Shown: one piece after another, positions 53,044 to 61,459 of the stretch
Numbering within the stretch: the stretch's first letter is position 1
Layout: every line of letters begins with the position of its first letter
NCBI GenBank assembly: GCA_026417655.1
Contig: JAOACS010000021.1
Span: forward strand, 208,309-272,308
Reading direction: 5' to 3'
Source of the DNA: Syntrophobacterales bacterium
GTDB lineage: Bacteria; Desulfobacterota; Syntrophobacteria; Syntrophobacterales; Thermodesulforhabdaceae
Length of the DNA stretch: 64,000 nt
The notes under the pieces: generated by a model
What the model was told of the DNA's origin: nothing
Database searches by the model: none
What the model saw: the letters and a program-made list of their open reading frames with translations, nothing else
Translations under genes and position numbers: made by a program

Positions 53044-53079
53044 ATTTGGGACAACGAATATGAGTTCGCTGTCCCAAAT
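53044..53079 (-). terminator. hairpin between acsC and acsE
   Basis: ATTTGGGACA pairs with TGTCCCAAAT, then after one mismatch CGAA with TTCG, around a six-base loop (53059-53064). It lies 31 bases after acsC and 51 before acsE on the minus strand, with no U-run after it. It may act as a partial terminator, a processing site or a stabiliser that sets acsE expression below acsC. Its arms recall hairpins at 11504 and 30254. Confidence 0.55.
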
Positions 53080-53109
53080 CTAATAACTCTTTACTTTATT
53101 TCTGGATAA

Positions 53110-54462
53110 CTACTGGGGAGTGAAAGCCTTAAGGAACTTTGTAATCTGGCTGGCTTCCCTGGGACCAACCACTACATTATATCCAGAAAGTTCCTCTTCA
53201 AGTTCTCCACTTATAGCCGCAGCATATCCCGGGATAACAACGCTTTTGTGTTTAACTTTGTCCAGAACGCCACATTTCTTAATCCATGCTCCCACATCTT
53301 CTCCCGAGAATTTTCCGGCAGCCCATGCAGTCATAACCGAAAGCCCCTCAGTATCCTTCACCACAAGCCATGCTGGCTGACGACTAGATTCAATCTCACC
53401 AGAAACGATAAAATATGTAAGGGAGAAATTGCAGGTTACAAGGATAGGAGAATTCTCATTAGGATTGTTAATAGGATACACACCAGGTTCCGCCGTCATT
53501 GGTCTTTGAGGATCGGTGAAGATGTTAAGACGCTGTAGTAGAAGCGGATAAACGAAATGAGGCTGTAGATCACTAAGAAGAACTATTCCACCGTATTTTG
53601 CTATAAAGGTGGCAGCTACAATAGCCTCTTCTTCCGGTGTTGAAGCCATTTCATTAGCGAACACTATAGTCGGAAATCCAAGGGCCCTTTGTCGATCTAC
53701 TAAGGCGGCACGACGGATTTGCACACTATGAGTGAAGGCGGTCTTGAGATCACGAACACCTGTGTCAATAACTATGTCTTTGATCTCCATCTTTGTGAGA
53801 TTCTGGGTTATTTTCATAGCAGTATCGAGCGTTCCATCGCTTCTTATAGCTACCGGACACTCATATTTCTTGGCAATAGGAGCCATTTTAGGACCATTTT
53901 TCATAGTTACCGCATAGATAAGAGGCTTTCTATCCTTTGCCACGGAAAGGGCAGCCTCCATCACATCGGGATTAGGAGAAACTAGGATAAGAGCAGCATC
54001 GGTAAGGCCCATTATCTTTTCAACAAAGGCTTTATACTTAGCAGGGTCGTTTGTTTTATCCTGAATAGCTATAAATTCGGGTCTCATTGTAATGCCGACC
54101 CGTTCAAACTGAAGGGCTTTAAAACGATTCAGTTTGCCCTCAATGGACGCATCACTTTCATCCGTAGAGATTACACACCCAAGGCCGGTGGGATTGTTAA
54201 AGGTCTTCTCATGGCGGAATTGAACAAGTTCTCCACCCACCTTTGTAGCATAGTTACCAGTCCCAATGACTACAGTTCTTATAGGGGGAGCCGATTGTTC
54301 GGCAAGAATCTTTTTTGCTTCTTCCGATACATAGGGACAGGAAGCAAGCTCAGCCTTTCCGGCTGCAAGATTCATTGCGAACGCAAGACATGTTGAAACT
54401 CCACACTCACCACAATTTGTCTTGGGAAGCAGCTTAAAAATCTCAATTCCGGTCATTCCCAT
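53110..54462 (-). CDS. acsC: Corrinoid/iron-sulfur protein large subunit AcsC
   Basis: The 450-residue protein has an N-terminal 4Fe-4S motif CGECGVSTC plus a later Cys (positions 17-42), then a TIM-barrel domain, then a Rossmann-like cobamide domain (about 320-450; ending VVIPGYAAAISGELEEELSG). Length and order match the gamma subunit of the corrinoid/iron-sulfur protein (CdhE type). It carries the methyl group to AcsB. GGAGGAGA precedes the ATG. It lies 96 bases after acsB, with a hairpin between. Confidence 0.95.
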   Translation of the reverse strand: MGMTGIEIFKLLPKTNCGECGVSTCLAFAMNLAAGKAELASCPYVSEEAKKILAEQSAPPIRTVVIGTGNYATKVGGELVQFRHEKTFNNPTGLGCVISTDESDASIEGKLNRFKALQFERVGITMRPEFIAIQDKTNDPAKYKAFVEKIMGLTDAALILVSPNPDVMEAALSVAKDRKPLIYAVTMKNGPKMAPIAKKYECPVAIRSDGTLDTAMKITQNLTKMEIKDIVIDTGVRDLKTAFTHSVQIRRAALVDRQRALGFPTIVFANEMASTPEEEAIVAATFIAKYGGIVLLSDLQPHFVYPLLLQRLNIFTDPQRPMTAEPGVYPINNPNENSPILVTCNFSLTYFIVSGEIESSRQPAWLVVKDTEGLSVMTAWAAGKFSGEDVGAWIKKCGVLDKVKHKSVVIPGYAAAISGELEEELSGYNVVVGPREASQITKFLKAFTPQ

Positions 54463-54502
54463 TGTTTGATCTCCTCCTCACCATTTCGAAAAAACAGACA
54501 GG

Positions 54503-54542
54503 AAGATGGCAAGCCTCCCCAGCCTTCGCGGCTTGCCATCTT
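54503..54542 (-). terminator. strong hairpin between acsB and acsC
   Basis: AAGATGGCAAGCC (54503-54515) pairs with GGCTTGCCATCTT (54530-54542), 13 uninterrupted pairs and a 14-base loop. On the minus strand it lies 16 bases after the acsB stop. No U-run follows, so termination is likely partial at most; a role in mRNA processing or stabilising acsB mRNA is possible. Confidence 0.55.
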
Positions 54543-54558
54543 ATCCATTTATCCCAGA

Positions 54559-56910
54559 TTACCAACCTTCATCTTTAGCTTCACCGCCACTTCCCCAATC
54601 GGCTTCTCCAGCAGCCTCTTCACCCCATTCGGCCTCTGCTGTAGCAGCCTCTTCCGCCGGGGCTGCCTCTGCTGCAGCTTCCGCTGTGGGCATTTCGCCA
54701 CCGAGAATCGGAGGCATAGAAAGTGCCGGATGTCCTACTTTCTGGAGGAAGGGCAGAATTTCATCTTCAGTAACCCCAATCTCTTCTGTGGCTATCATAT
54801 CGATGAAGTTTGGAATACCAATCTCTTCACCGCGCTTTATAAGACGCTCACGGATCTCTTCCTTGAGCATCTTGGGCATCCATACAAGTCTCTTGATACC
54901 ACCATCGCCAGCAATAAATTTACGCTGAGTAATATTATACTTACTGTGTCCCACAAAACCTGGAGTTACTGCACCACCACCGATAGTTCCAGCAAGAGTC
55001 GTAAACTTCATTCCGCTAGGAGTCATACCAGTATATTCACGGTTTACAGTCATAATACCATTACACTTCGGTAGAACTGCAGAAATGCACTCACAGCAAC
55101 CACAGGTTGTCATTGGATCATAGACTATGCTGTAGAAGTTATAGCTCTTGATAGCTCCACGGGAGGCTTTCTCAACAAATTCATTAACACCTTTGAAGTT
55201 CCCAAGCACTGGGTCAAGTACTTCACCCTTCGGACAGGGCTGGTTGGGACCAGTGGGATTGATTTCGTAAGAAGCTTTGCAGTCCAGCCAGTTATAGGCA
55301 CCACAAAGACCCGTTCTTTCAGGACTGATCACGCAGACGTGGGTTGGAGCGAAGGATTGGCAGAGGACACAGGAGTAGAATATATCGGTAGTTTCATCGG
55401 TCATGCCTTCAATACGTTCATCTCGCATCTTGTAGCGAGCCTGGGCTTCCTTCATAAGCTCTCTTACTTTCGCCTCTTCCGTGTATATCTTCACTTGGCA
55501 CTTATCGAAGATTGCTCCAAAGTCCTGATGGAACTTGGCATGGAGGATTTTTCCGATATGCTCAAGAGTAAAGCCCTTTTCAACAGCCGATTTACTGATA
55601 CGATACCATGCGATATCACGCTGTCCGATATGCATTACACCCTGAGCGTAATTAACCAAGTGGTGAATTTGTCGCTCTAGAATTGGTTCATAATCTTCCT
55701 GCATCTTACGACCAGCAACTTCAACAATAATGCCGAGGGGCAAATTAGAACCTGGAGGCACATCCTTAACATCAGGTCCAATAACTTCCACCTTCCCATC
55801 TTCTACCTTGTCCATATCGGCAATCACTACAAGCTCAAAGCAAGGCGTCTTACCACCACCACACTCGAGATATACATCCTCTTTACGGACTCGCTCACCT
55901 TCAAAGGCAGGTCCATAGGCTACTGGAACGGGAACCTCTGTGATCGTTACTTTAAGTCCACGGACTTCTATTGACTTAGAAACAATCTGATCATGGGGCA
56001 CATTGGCAACAACGTGCTCGTAAGTGCAAATACCTGTAGGAAGAATTTCGGGAATATCTGTATCTGCTATTGTTGGAAATCCCCAGTTGATCGCACCAGC
56101 AGCATTTGCCGCCCATTCTGCATTGACCTCGCCAAGAGCATTAACAAAGGCGAAAATTCGATCCTTATTATAGAGCAGTATCTTTTTGTAATCACCAGGT
56201 TGCACACCACCGAAGGCCATAGCTGCGCGGTTCGCAAAGCCGAGAGCAAATACCGCAGCAGAAATCTCAGGACCAAAAGGAACAAGACGGGTATTCCAAC
56301 CAATCTGGACACCTGCCTGAATAAGCTGTTCTGTAAAGGTTGTTCCGTTCTGATTTGCACACATAAAAACGTAAATAGCCTTTCTCTGATATTCCTCAGC
56401 GATCTTTTTAGCGGTTTCAACATCGGGAGCTGCACCAACGATAGCTACAAACCCCGGAGCTGTTCCGTCAACGAATTCAACACCACGCTTCCTCATGATG
56501 ATATCATCGGCGGCTCCAACCCAGATTTTTCCATTTTCAATATCGGGATCTTCGTGGGGGTAGTAGAAATCAGGTTCCTCTAAATAACGGATAGCCTCAA
56601 GAATTTCCTCTGCTAGTATTGCGGCCATACCAGCATCGAGAACATTTCCGAGATAGGGAGTGTAGATCCTTTTGCTGATATGGGGAGGAAGTAGTTGTTT
56701 ACAACGGTTAAGAACCTGCTCAGCATCACCAAGCTTTTCCACCTTAATGCCTAGAATCGAGTAGATAATGGGTAAGTAGTAAGCTGTGTTAGGGAAACCG
56801 ATGGGTTCGTTGGGGCCATATTTATCCATCGTCTGTTTCCACTTTCCTTCCACCTTCGCAACAATATTGTAGGCACCCTGTATTGCTGCAAACGCTACTA
56901 ACCTGGACAT
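54559..56910 (-). CDS. acsB: Acetyl-CoA synthase (CODH/ACS beta subunit) AcsB
   Basis: The 783-residue protein is bacterial AcsB with the full N-terminal domain. A-cluster Cys lie in the C-terminal half: a Cys-x-x-Cys in CVLCQSFAPTHVC, further Cys in GLCGAYNWLDC, and the Cys-Gly-Cys-Cys-Glu-Cys group in TTCGCCECI. It joins CO, the methyl group and CoA into acetyl-CoA. An unusual acidic tail of about 45 residues (739-783) contains Trp762, Trp772 and Trp783 in similar Glu/Asp-Trp or Gly-Trp settings. GGAGTGAAG precedes the ATG. It is third in the operon, 123 bases after cooS. Confidence 0.95.
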   Translation of the reverse strand: MSRLVAFAAIQGAYNIVAKVEGKWKQTMDKYGPNEPIGFPNTAYYLPIIYSILGIKVEKLGDAEQVLNRCKQLLPPHISKRIYTPYLGNVLDAGMAAILAEEILEAIRYLEEPDFYYPHEDPDIENGKIWVGAADDIIMRKRGVEFVDGTAPGFVAIVGAAPDVETAKKIAEEYQRKAIYVFMCANQNGTTFTEQLIQAGVQIGWNTRLVPFGPEISAAVFALGFANRAAMAFGGVQPGDYKKILLYNKDRIFAFVNALGEVNAEWAANAAGAINWGFPTIADTDIPEILPTGICTYEHVVANVPHDQIVSKSIEVRGLKVTITEVPVPVAYGPAFEGERVRKEDVYLECGGGKTPCFELVVIADMDKVEDGKVEVIGPDVKDVPPGSNLPLGIIVEVAGRKMQEDYEPILERQIHHLVNYAQGVMHIGQRDIAWYRISKSAVEKGFTLEHIGKILHAKFHQDFGAIFDKCQVKIYTEEAKVRELMKEAQARYKMRDERIEGMTDETTDIFYSCVLCQSFAPTHVCVISPERTGLCGAYNWLDCKASYEINPTGPNQPCPKGEVLDPVLGNFKGVNEFVEKASRGAIKSYNFYSIVYDPMTTCGCCECISAVLPKCNGIMTVNREYTGMTPSGMKFTTLAGTIGGGAVTPGFVGHSKYNITQRKFIAGDGGIKRLVWMPKMLKEEIRERLIKRGEEIGIPNFIDMIATEEIGVTEDEILPFLQKVGHPALSMPPILGGEMPTAEAAAEAAPAEEAATAEAEWGEEAAGEADWGSGGEAKDEGW

Positions 56911-56993
56911 ATCTTCACTCCTTTTCTTAAGGATATTTTCTATACTGTGGTTTACTACATGACCGCCCTTCTTGGGATTCCTTTTGTAAGGTC

Positions 56994-57025
56994 AAGATCC
57001 GAGGGAAAAATTCCCTCGGAATCTT
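56994..57025 (-). terminator. hairpin between cooS and acsB
   Basis: TCCGAGGGAA (57011-57020 on the minus strand) pairs with its complement 56998-57007 around a three-base loop; one bulge extends it through AAGA/TCTT. It lies nine bases after the cooS stop. No U-run follows. It is the third intergenic hairpin in this operon. Confidence 0.5.
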
Positions 57026-57033
57026 CGCATTTT

Positions 57034-59010
57034 CTAGACTGTCTCCAAGGCTCGACGGTCAGCCATATCAAAGAGCTTTCTTTCTCTCGGACCCATAATA
57101 CCAAGCGCCCTTCTTCTTTCGTCAATATGAGCGATCATCTTTCGAGCCATTTCATAGGGATCCTCAACAAAGTCCCACTTTCCAAGACCCATTTCGGCAA
57201 GCCCTTCGGTAAGAAGCTTATGGAATTTTGTGCCCTTGACGATTGGGAAGGTCACACCAAATACCGTATATACACCGGAACAAACGAAGTAGTGACCAAT
57301 GGCAACAGCCTTTTCACTCATCCACTCGGGCGCAGCTCCAGCTACTGGGAGATCGGCAATACTGTTCCCAAGACCTCCAGTTCGAACCATTTCAGAACAG
57401 GCCACAAGGATTCTGCTATTGTCCACACAGGATCCAAGACCAAGAACCGGCGGCATTCCAACGGTCTCACATACCTCCGCAAGACCATCTCCCGCCAGAA
57501 CCGCCGCATCGGGTTTCATCAAACCAGCCTTCGCTAGAGCTATCTGGGAACAACCCGTTTGGACAACAAGAACGTTATTTTTGATCAACTCTTTTACGAG
57601 CTCTACATGGACATAGTCCTGGCGAACCCTTGGATTAGTGCATCCAACAACACCTGCAACACCCCGGATCCGTCCATTGATAATATTATCGTTGAGAGGT
57701 TTATAGGAAGCTCGGAAGGTTCCACCAAGCATGTAGTTGATATATTCATGTGAGAACCCATGAACTCCAAGATCTCGTCGTTGAGGAATTACGATCTTCT
57801 CGGGACGAGCATTCTTGAAGCGTTCAATCGCCATTCTCACGATCTTATCGGTGCACTCTCTTGGATTATGCTCATGTAGTTCGATGTGCTCAACCCCCTC
57901 AATCTTGCAACGTGGATTGGTGGTAAAGAACCTAGTGCCGTAGCAGCGAGCAAGAGATGGTAGAGCCTGCATAATACACTGAACATCAACAGCCATCGCA
58001 TCGACTGCCCCAGTGGTAATAACTAGCTCGGTGCTCATGAAGTTACCGGCGTGAGGAACCCCATGACGGCTAAGAACCTCAGCTCCAGAACAGCACATTC
58101 CAAGAAGTTGAATACCAGCAGCCCCAGCAGCTCTTGCCTCTTCAAGCAGAACAGGATCATTAGCAGAATCAATCATTGACTCAAAAAGATTTGGCTCATG
58201 ACCATGAACAATAATATTTACATGGTCTTCCTTAAGATTACCCATGTTTACAGCAGCAACTAGAGGCTTCGGAGTTCCGAAGAGTATATCCGAAATCTCT
58301 GTTGCAACCATGGAACCACCCCAACCATCAGCAAGAGCTGCCCTTCCACACTGGATAATAATATTTTGGTAGTCCTGATCCACGCCCATATGAGATCTAT
58401 GCATAATTTCCATAATTTCTCTCATGGCACCACGGGGAACAAGACCATATTTTCTCCATATTTCAAGAGTTTTTGGAGGAACACGTTTTGCGAAAGGAAT
58501 TTCACCTTCAACCTGGGTATAGGTCTTTTCGAGCTCGTTATAAAGCTCTCTTGCTATAGTTATAGTATCCTTACCATCAACGGAAATACCAACACTTTCG
58601 GCTACTTCACGTAACTTAACTTCGTCCTTTATCTGATAATCCTTTATATGGCCCTCCACCACTCCCCGGAACACATCAAGCATGGTCATTCCATGGTCGG
58701 TGTGAGAGGCGGAACCACTTGCTACCATTCTAGCAAAATTTCGAGACTGGATAGTATCAATCGTTGCCCCACAAACTCCGACCTTCGAATAGGGATCTCT
58801 CGGGTTTAGACGGCATGGACCCATTGCACAGTGCTTACAACAGGCAGATTCCGCCCCAATAGGACAGGCCTTCATATCTGCAGCACGATGAAAGGCTGTT
58901 TCCACCCCATCTTCTGCAGCCTTTTGGAGCATCATAAGGGTGGCTTCACAGGTGGTAAATTCCTTAAAATCATATTGTTTTTTCTTTTCTTTCTTTTCAA
59001 CCTCTGCCAT
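57034..59010 (-). CDS. acsA: Anaerobic carbon monoxide dehydrogenase catalytic subunit
   Basis: The 658-residue nickel-iron CODH (CooS/AcsA) has the N-terminal Cys set CPIGAESACCKHCAMGPCRL for the B and D clusters. Later Cys and His surround the C-cluster (HGHEPNLFES, QLLGMCCSGAEVLSRHG, CTNPRVRQDY and TGCSQIALAKAG). It interconverts CO and CO2. GGGGTG precedes the ATG. It is second in the operon after acsD, with 53 bases between. No CooC-type nickel-insertion ATPase gene is next to it. The cluster assignment rests on family knowledge. Confidence 0.96.
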   Translation of the reverse strand: MAEVEKKEKKKQYDFKEFTTCEATLMMLQKAAEDGVETAFHRAADMKACPIGAESACCKHCAMGPCRLNPRDPYSKVGVCGATIDTIQSRNFARMVASGSASHTDHGMTMLDVFRGVVEGHIKDYQIKDEVKLREVAESVGISVDGKDTITIARELYNELEKTYTQVEGEIPFAKRVPPKTLEIWRKYGLVPRGAMREIMEIMHRSHMGVDQDYQNIIIQCGRAALADGWGGSMVATEISDILFGTPKPLVAAVNMGNLKEDHVNIIVHGHEPNLFESMIDSANDPVLLEEARAAGAAGIQLLGMCCSGAEVLSRHGVPHAGNFMSTELVITTGAVDAMAVDVQCIMQALPSLARCYGTRFFTTNPRCKIEGVEHIELHEHNPRECTDKIVRMAIERFKNARPEKIVIPQRRDLGVHGFSHEYINYMLGGTFRASYKPLNDNIINGRIRGVAGVVGCTNPRVRQDYVHVELVKELIKNNVLVVQTGCSQIALAKAGLMKPDAAVLAGDGLAEVCETVGMPPVLGLGSCVDNSRILVACSEMVRTGGLGNSIADLPVAGAAPEWMSEKAVAIGHYFVCSGVYTVFGVTFPIVKGTKFHKLLTEGLAEMGLGKWDFVEDPYEMARKMIAHIDERRRALGIMGPRERKLFDMADRRALETV

Positions 59011-59063
59011 GTTACACCCCTTTTTACCCCTTCTTGGGGATTTTCTAATGTAATATCAATCCA

Positions 59064-60011
59064 TTATGCCATCATCTTCTCAATATAACCCTTAACAAGT
59101 TTGACAGTTTCAGGATGACGAAGAACTACAATATCCGACCCAGCAAGTAGAAAGCTAACGGCGGTAACCGCTTCCATCATAATAGCACGCATCTTAGGAT
59201 CTCCCAATTCAGGAGCTTCTTCTGCGCTCTGACCAGCTTCCTTAGTCTTCCACACTTCAATACCAATGTTGTTAATTATGGGATTTGCGAGTTTGTCATC
59301 CCCTTGAGCAAGGGCTGCCTGAGTGATCCGTTCCATAACCGAATAGGTATATTCCAATCCGTAACCGAGAGCTCCTGTCGTAGGATCAATAAGGATGTTG
59401 TCGTCTCTTACTCCAAGGTTTCCAAGAAGAACATTGAGCTGCTTTGCAAGGTTTACATCAATAGGAGAAGAAGCAACCACAACATGACCATAGGCCATAC
59501 AGGAAGCACCAATTTGCTTATGATCTCCTTCCTCAACAGGAGCAAGAGCGAGACGTTTTCCACTGCACTGTTCAGCAACAAGCCTCATAACCTCGATGTC
59601 TTTCTCATGATTAGCAACTCCCCAAACAATAACTGGAACATCTACCGCATCCACAACCTTTTTCACGACAGCAGCAACTTCTTCGGCAGGGCGATTATCA
59701 GCATTGGGATCGGCACTCCGTGTTTGAAGGGCTATCATTTCAGCACCATAAACCTCCACGCACTTCTTAGCCCATGCTGCTGGATCGTCCAAAACATCTG
59801 CAAATGGTTCCCTTGCAGCAGCGGGCCAATCATCTCCTGGATTCTTATCCCAGACCTCCATAGCTATTCTCGGAGCGTTCGGCATAGAGCCTTCAAATGT
59901 GTAAAAGGGGAAACAAGATCGCCCTCCTACCGTGACCGCTTTGGGGCCGGTTCCGAGCGTTACCTGTCGAATAGCGCCTGTATATTTTTGTTTTGTCGGT
60001 TCAAACGCCAA
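59064..60011 (-). CDS. acsD: Corrinoid/iron-sulfur protein small subunit AcsD
   Basis: The 315-residue TIM-barrel protein matches the CFeSP beta subunit (CdhD type). Diagnostic regions are VGGRSCFPFYTFEGSMPN, GAEMIALQTRSADPNADN, LAPVEEGDHKQIGASCMAY and the late ILIDPTTGALGYGLEYTYS. With AcsC it holds the cobamide. The start is TTG at 60011, with AGGAGG seven bases upstream. A promoter with a consensus -35 lies upstream, so this is the first gene of the acs operon. It is ordered acsD-acsA-acsB-acsC-acsE. Confidence 0.95.
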   Translation of the reverse strand: MAFEPTKQKYTGAIRQVTLGTGPKAVTVGGRSCFPFYTFEGSMPNAPRIAMEVWDKNPGDDWPAAAREPFADVLDDPAAWAKKCVEVYGAEMIALQTRSADPNADNRPAEEVAAVVKKVVDAVDVPVIVWGVANHEKDIEVMRLVAEQCSGKRLALAPVEEGDHKQIGASCMAYGHVVVASSPIDVNLAKQLNVLLGNLGVRDDNILIDPTTGALGYGLEYTYSVMERITQAALAQGDDKLANPIINNIGIEVWKTKEAGQSAEEAPELGDPKMRAIMMEAVTAVSFLLAGSDIVVLRHPETVKLVKGYIEKMMA

Positions 60012-60125
60012 GGCCCATCCTCCTTTCTACCTTTTTACAAGTTCTCCCTTTCACTACATACTAAATTACAGCACCCTAAATATTAACACGGAACAGAATA
60101 CACTAAGCTAAAATTTTAAGGTTTA

Positions 60126-60154
60126 AGTATTAAAAAGAAAAACCAGAATGTCAA
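60126..60154 (-). promoter_or_regulatory. acs operon promoter
   Basis: On the minus strand a consensus TTGACA (60149-60154) is followed after 17 bases by AATACT (60126-60131, 4 of 6). Transcription would begin near 60119, giving a leader of about 108 bases before the acsD TTG. No riboswitch fold was recognised in the leader. The promoter lies about 30 bases after the preceding gene's stop, so read-through is also possible. Confidence 0.6.
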
Positions 60155-60184
60155 GCCTAATCATTGTGAAGCAAGTAACAAATC

Positions 60185-60712
60185 CTAAAAAGCACTCGGA
60201 ATAAAACACCACTTCCTTTTCTCTCTGTTGCTCGTGATCTTGGGATCGTGCTTATGAGATCGTTTTACACGTCTTACTAAGAGTATTTTTTCATGCCACT
60301 CAAAGACTACAGTCTCGTAGGGATTACAAAGGGAGGTCTGATCAAGAGGCAGCCTACACCAAGTAAAATGCTCGATTTTCTCTTTAGACCAGTTTTTAGG
60401 GTAGTATTTAGCTGGATCAAATACGAAATAGCCATCAAATATCATATGACGAACCACCACATGACGAGGGGGGGAAGGGATAGCCTTTCTAAGGCGGTTT
60501 TCCACTTTAGACACTATCTCTTTCGTTGGTTCCTGAATAACAATTTGGGTTGGAAATTCGTCACCTGGTGGCGCAACTCCAAAATTTCGCCTCACACTAA
60601 GGAATTCAAGGAGATCTTTAAGGACTTTTCTTGCATCCCAGAAGTCAAGATCGGTAAAAAGGTGGAAATCATACCCCCTTAGTTTAGGATGAGCGTAAAT
60701 TATTTTAGCCAA
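60185..60712 (-). CDS. Unknown 175-residue protein upstream of acsD
   Basis: I do not recognise this protein. It starts with TTG at 60712, with AGGAGG upstream. The sequence is mixed alpha/beta with an acidic start (FTDLDFWDARKVLKDLLEF), a Pro-rich middle (VAPPGDEFPTQ), a conserved-looking FDGYFVFDPAKYYPKNW and a strongly basic C-terminus (RRVKRSHKHDPKITSNREKR). It has two Cys, well apart. There is no signal peptide or membrane helix. It lies in a row of small genes facing the acs operon in the same direction, and its end is about 30 bases before the acs -35 box. Confidence 0.75.
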   Translation of the reverse strand: MAKIIYAHPKLRGYDFHLFTDLDFWDARKVLKDLLEFLSVRRNFGVAPPGDEFPTQIVIQEPTKEIVSKVENRLRKAIPSPPRHVVVRHMIFDGYFVFDPAKYYPKNWSKEKIEHFTWCRLPLDQTSLCNPYETVVFEWHEKILLVRRVKRSHKHDPKITSNREKRKWCFIPSAF

Positions 60713-60727
60713 AATCCTCCTCCTTCT

Positions 60728-61081
60728 CTAGGAGTTACACCCACAACCACAATCACACAAGCTCTTCTCATCCCCTGTGACATATCCAACATACTCAATC
60801 CCGTACATCGATATAAGATTATCTATCTCTTCCCGATAAACCAAGTGGACCAAGTGAGTTTTAATAGAAGGCAAATGATCCAAATAGGGTTTTATAACCT
60901 CATCAAGCCATGCATAATTTGGCGAGACGCAAATAGTATCGAGCCTAGAATTATTCCTAGAGCTAGACACACAAAAGGGAAACCATGTGCCGTTTTTAGC
61001 CTGTAGGAAACCGACATAGAATGTGCTATTGGGATGGTTACATTTTTTGAATTCTTCTACGGATAAGATCTCACACTGCAT
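60728..61081 (-). CDS. Unknown 117-residue protein with Cys-rich tail
   Basis: I do not recognise this protein. It begins MQCEILSVEEF with a strong AAAGGAG eight bases upstream. The body (about 1-105) is mixed alpha/beta with three Cys in its first half. The C-terminus is CDCGCGC followed by Asn-Ser, four Cys in seven residues, which suggests a metal- or iron-sulfur-binding tail. It is in the same row as the 175-residue gene, 15 bases apart, and probably in one transcript. A role in metal delivery to CODH/ACS is only inferred from position. Confidence 0.75.
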   Translation of the reverse strand: MQCEILSVEEFKKCNHPNSTFYVGFLQAKNGTWFPFCVSSSRNNSRLDTICVSPNYAWLDEVIKPYLDHLPSIKTHLVHLVYREEIDNLISMYGIEYVGYVTGDEKSLCDCGCGCNS

Positions 61082-61234
61082 AGAGTAAACTCCTTTACGT
61101 TTTTCTTAGCCCTTCTCCGCGAACATAGAGAGATTTTAAAGTGAGATAATCCCATAGGGCAAGGTAAATTTTAAAGTAGGGTTAAGTCTAAGGAAAGCTT
61201 TAAGAGTAATTAACCTTTAAAAAATAGCTCCCGA

Positions 61235-61393
61235 TCAATGAGTATCTTTAGATGCTTCTATAATAGAGAAGCAATCCTTACAAAGATTTTCGTCATCCAA
61301 CGTAATTATTTCTTCAGAGTTAACTAGGTTCTTACAGCATGAACATGTTACCAAATTAGTGGTGACCCTTTTTGATAGAGCTCGTTCCTCCAT
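61235..61393 (-). CDS. 52-residue zinc-ribbon-like protein
   Basis: The frame runs from ATG 61393 to the stop at 61235 (52 residues). It carries a Cys-Ser-Cys-Cys group followed, after about 21 residues, by Cys-Lys-Asp-Cys, a pattern typical of small zinc ribbons. The rest is short and acidic, ending SKDTH. GGGGGTG lies eight bases before the ATG. It sits between the 48-residue and the 117-residue genes in the same orientation. Confidence 0.7.
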   Translation of the reverse strand: MEERALSKRVTTNLVTCSCCKNLVNSEEIITLDDENLCKDCFSIIEASKDTH

Positions 61394-61459
61394 AGTTTAA
61401 ACACCCCCAATAACTTCTTTGATAACAAACTCCCCACCCAGGGAAAAGTGGATTTATTT

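Noticed and set aside
55993..56583. 196-codon plus-strand frame opposite acsB
   Set aside because: Antisense to conserved acsB codons with no recognisable protein family.
59304..60086. 260-codon open frame on the plus strand opposite acsD
   Set aside because: It runs antisense through the well-conserved acsD gene and its start region; composition is low in hallmark domains and no ribosome site supports it.
60012..60119. Possible riboswitch (for example cobalamin) in the acs leader
   Set aside because: The leader is A+T rich with no conserved B12-box-like segment or stable multi-stem fold that I could recognise.
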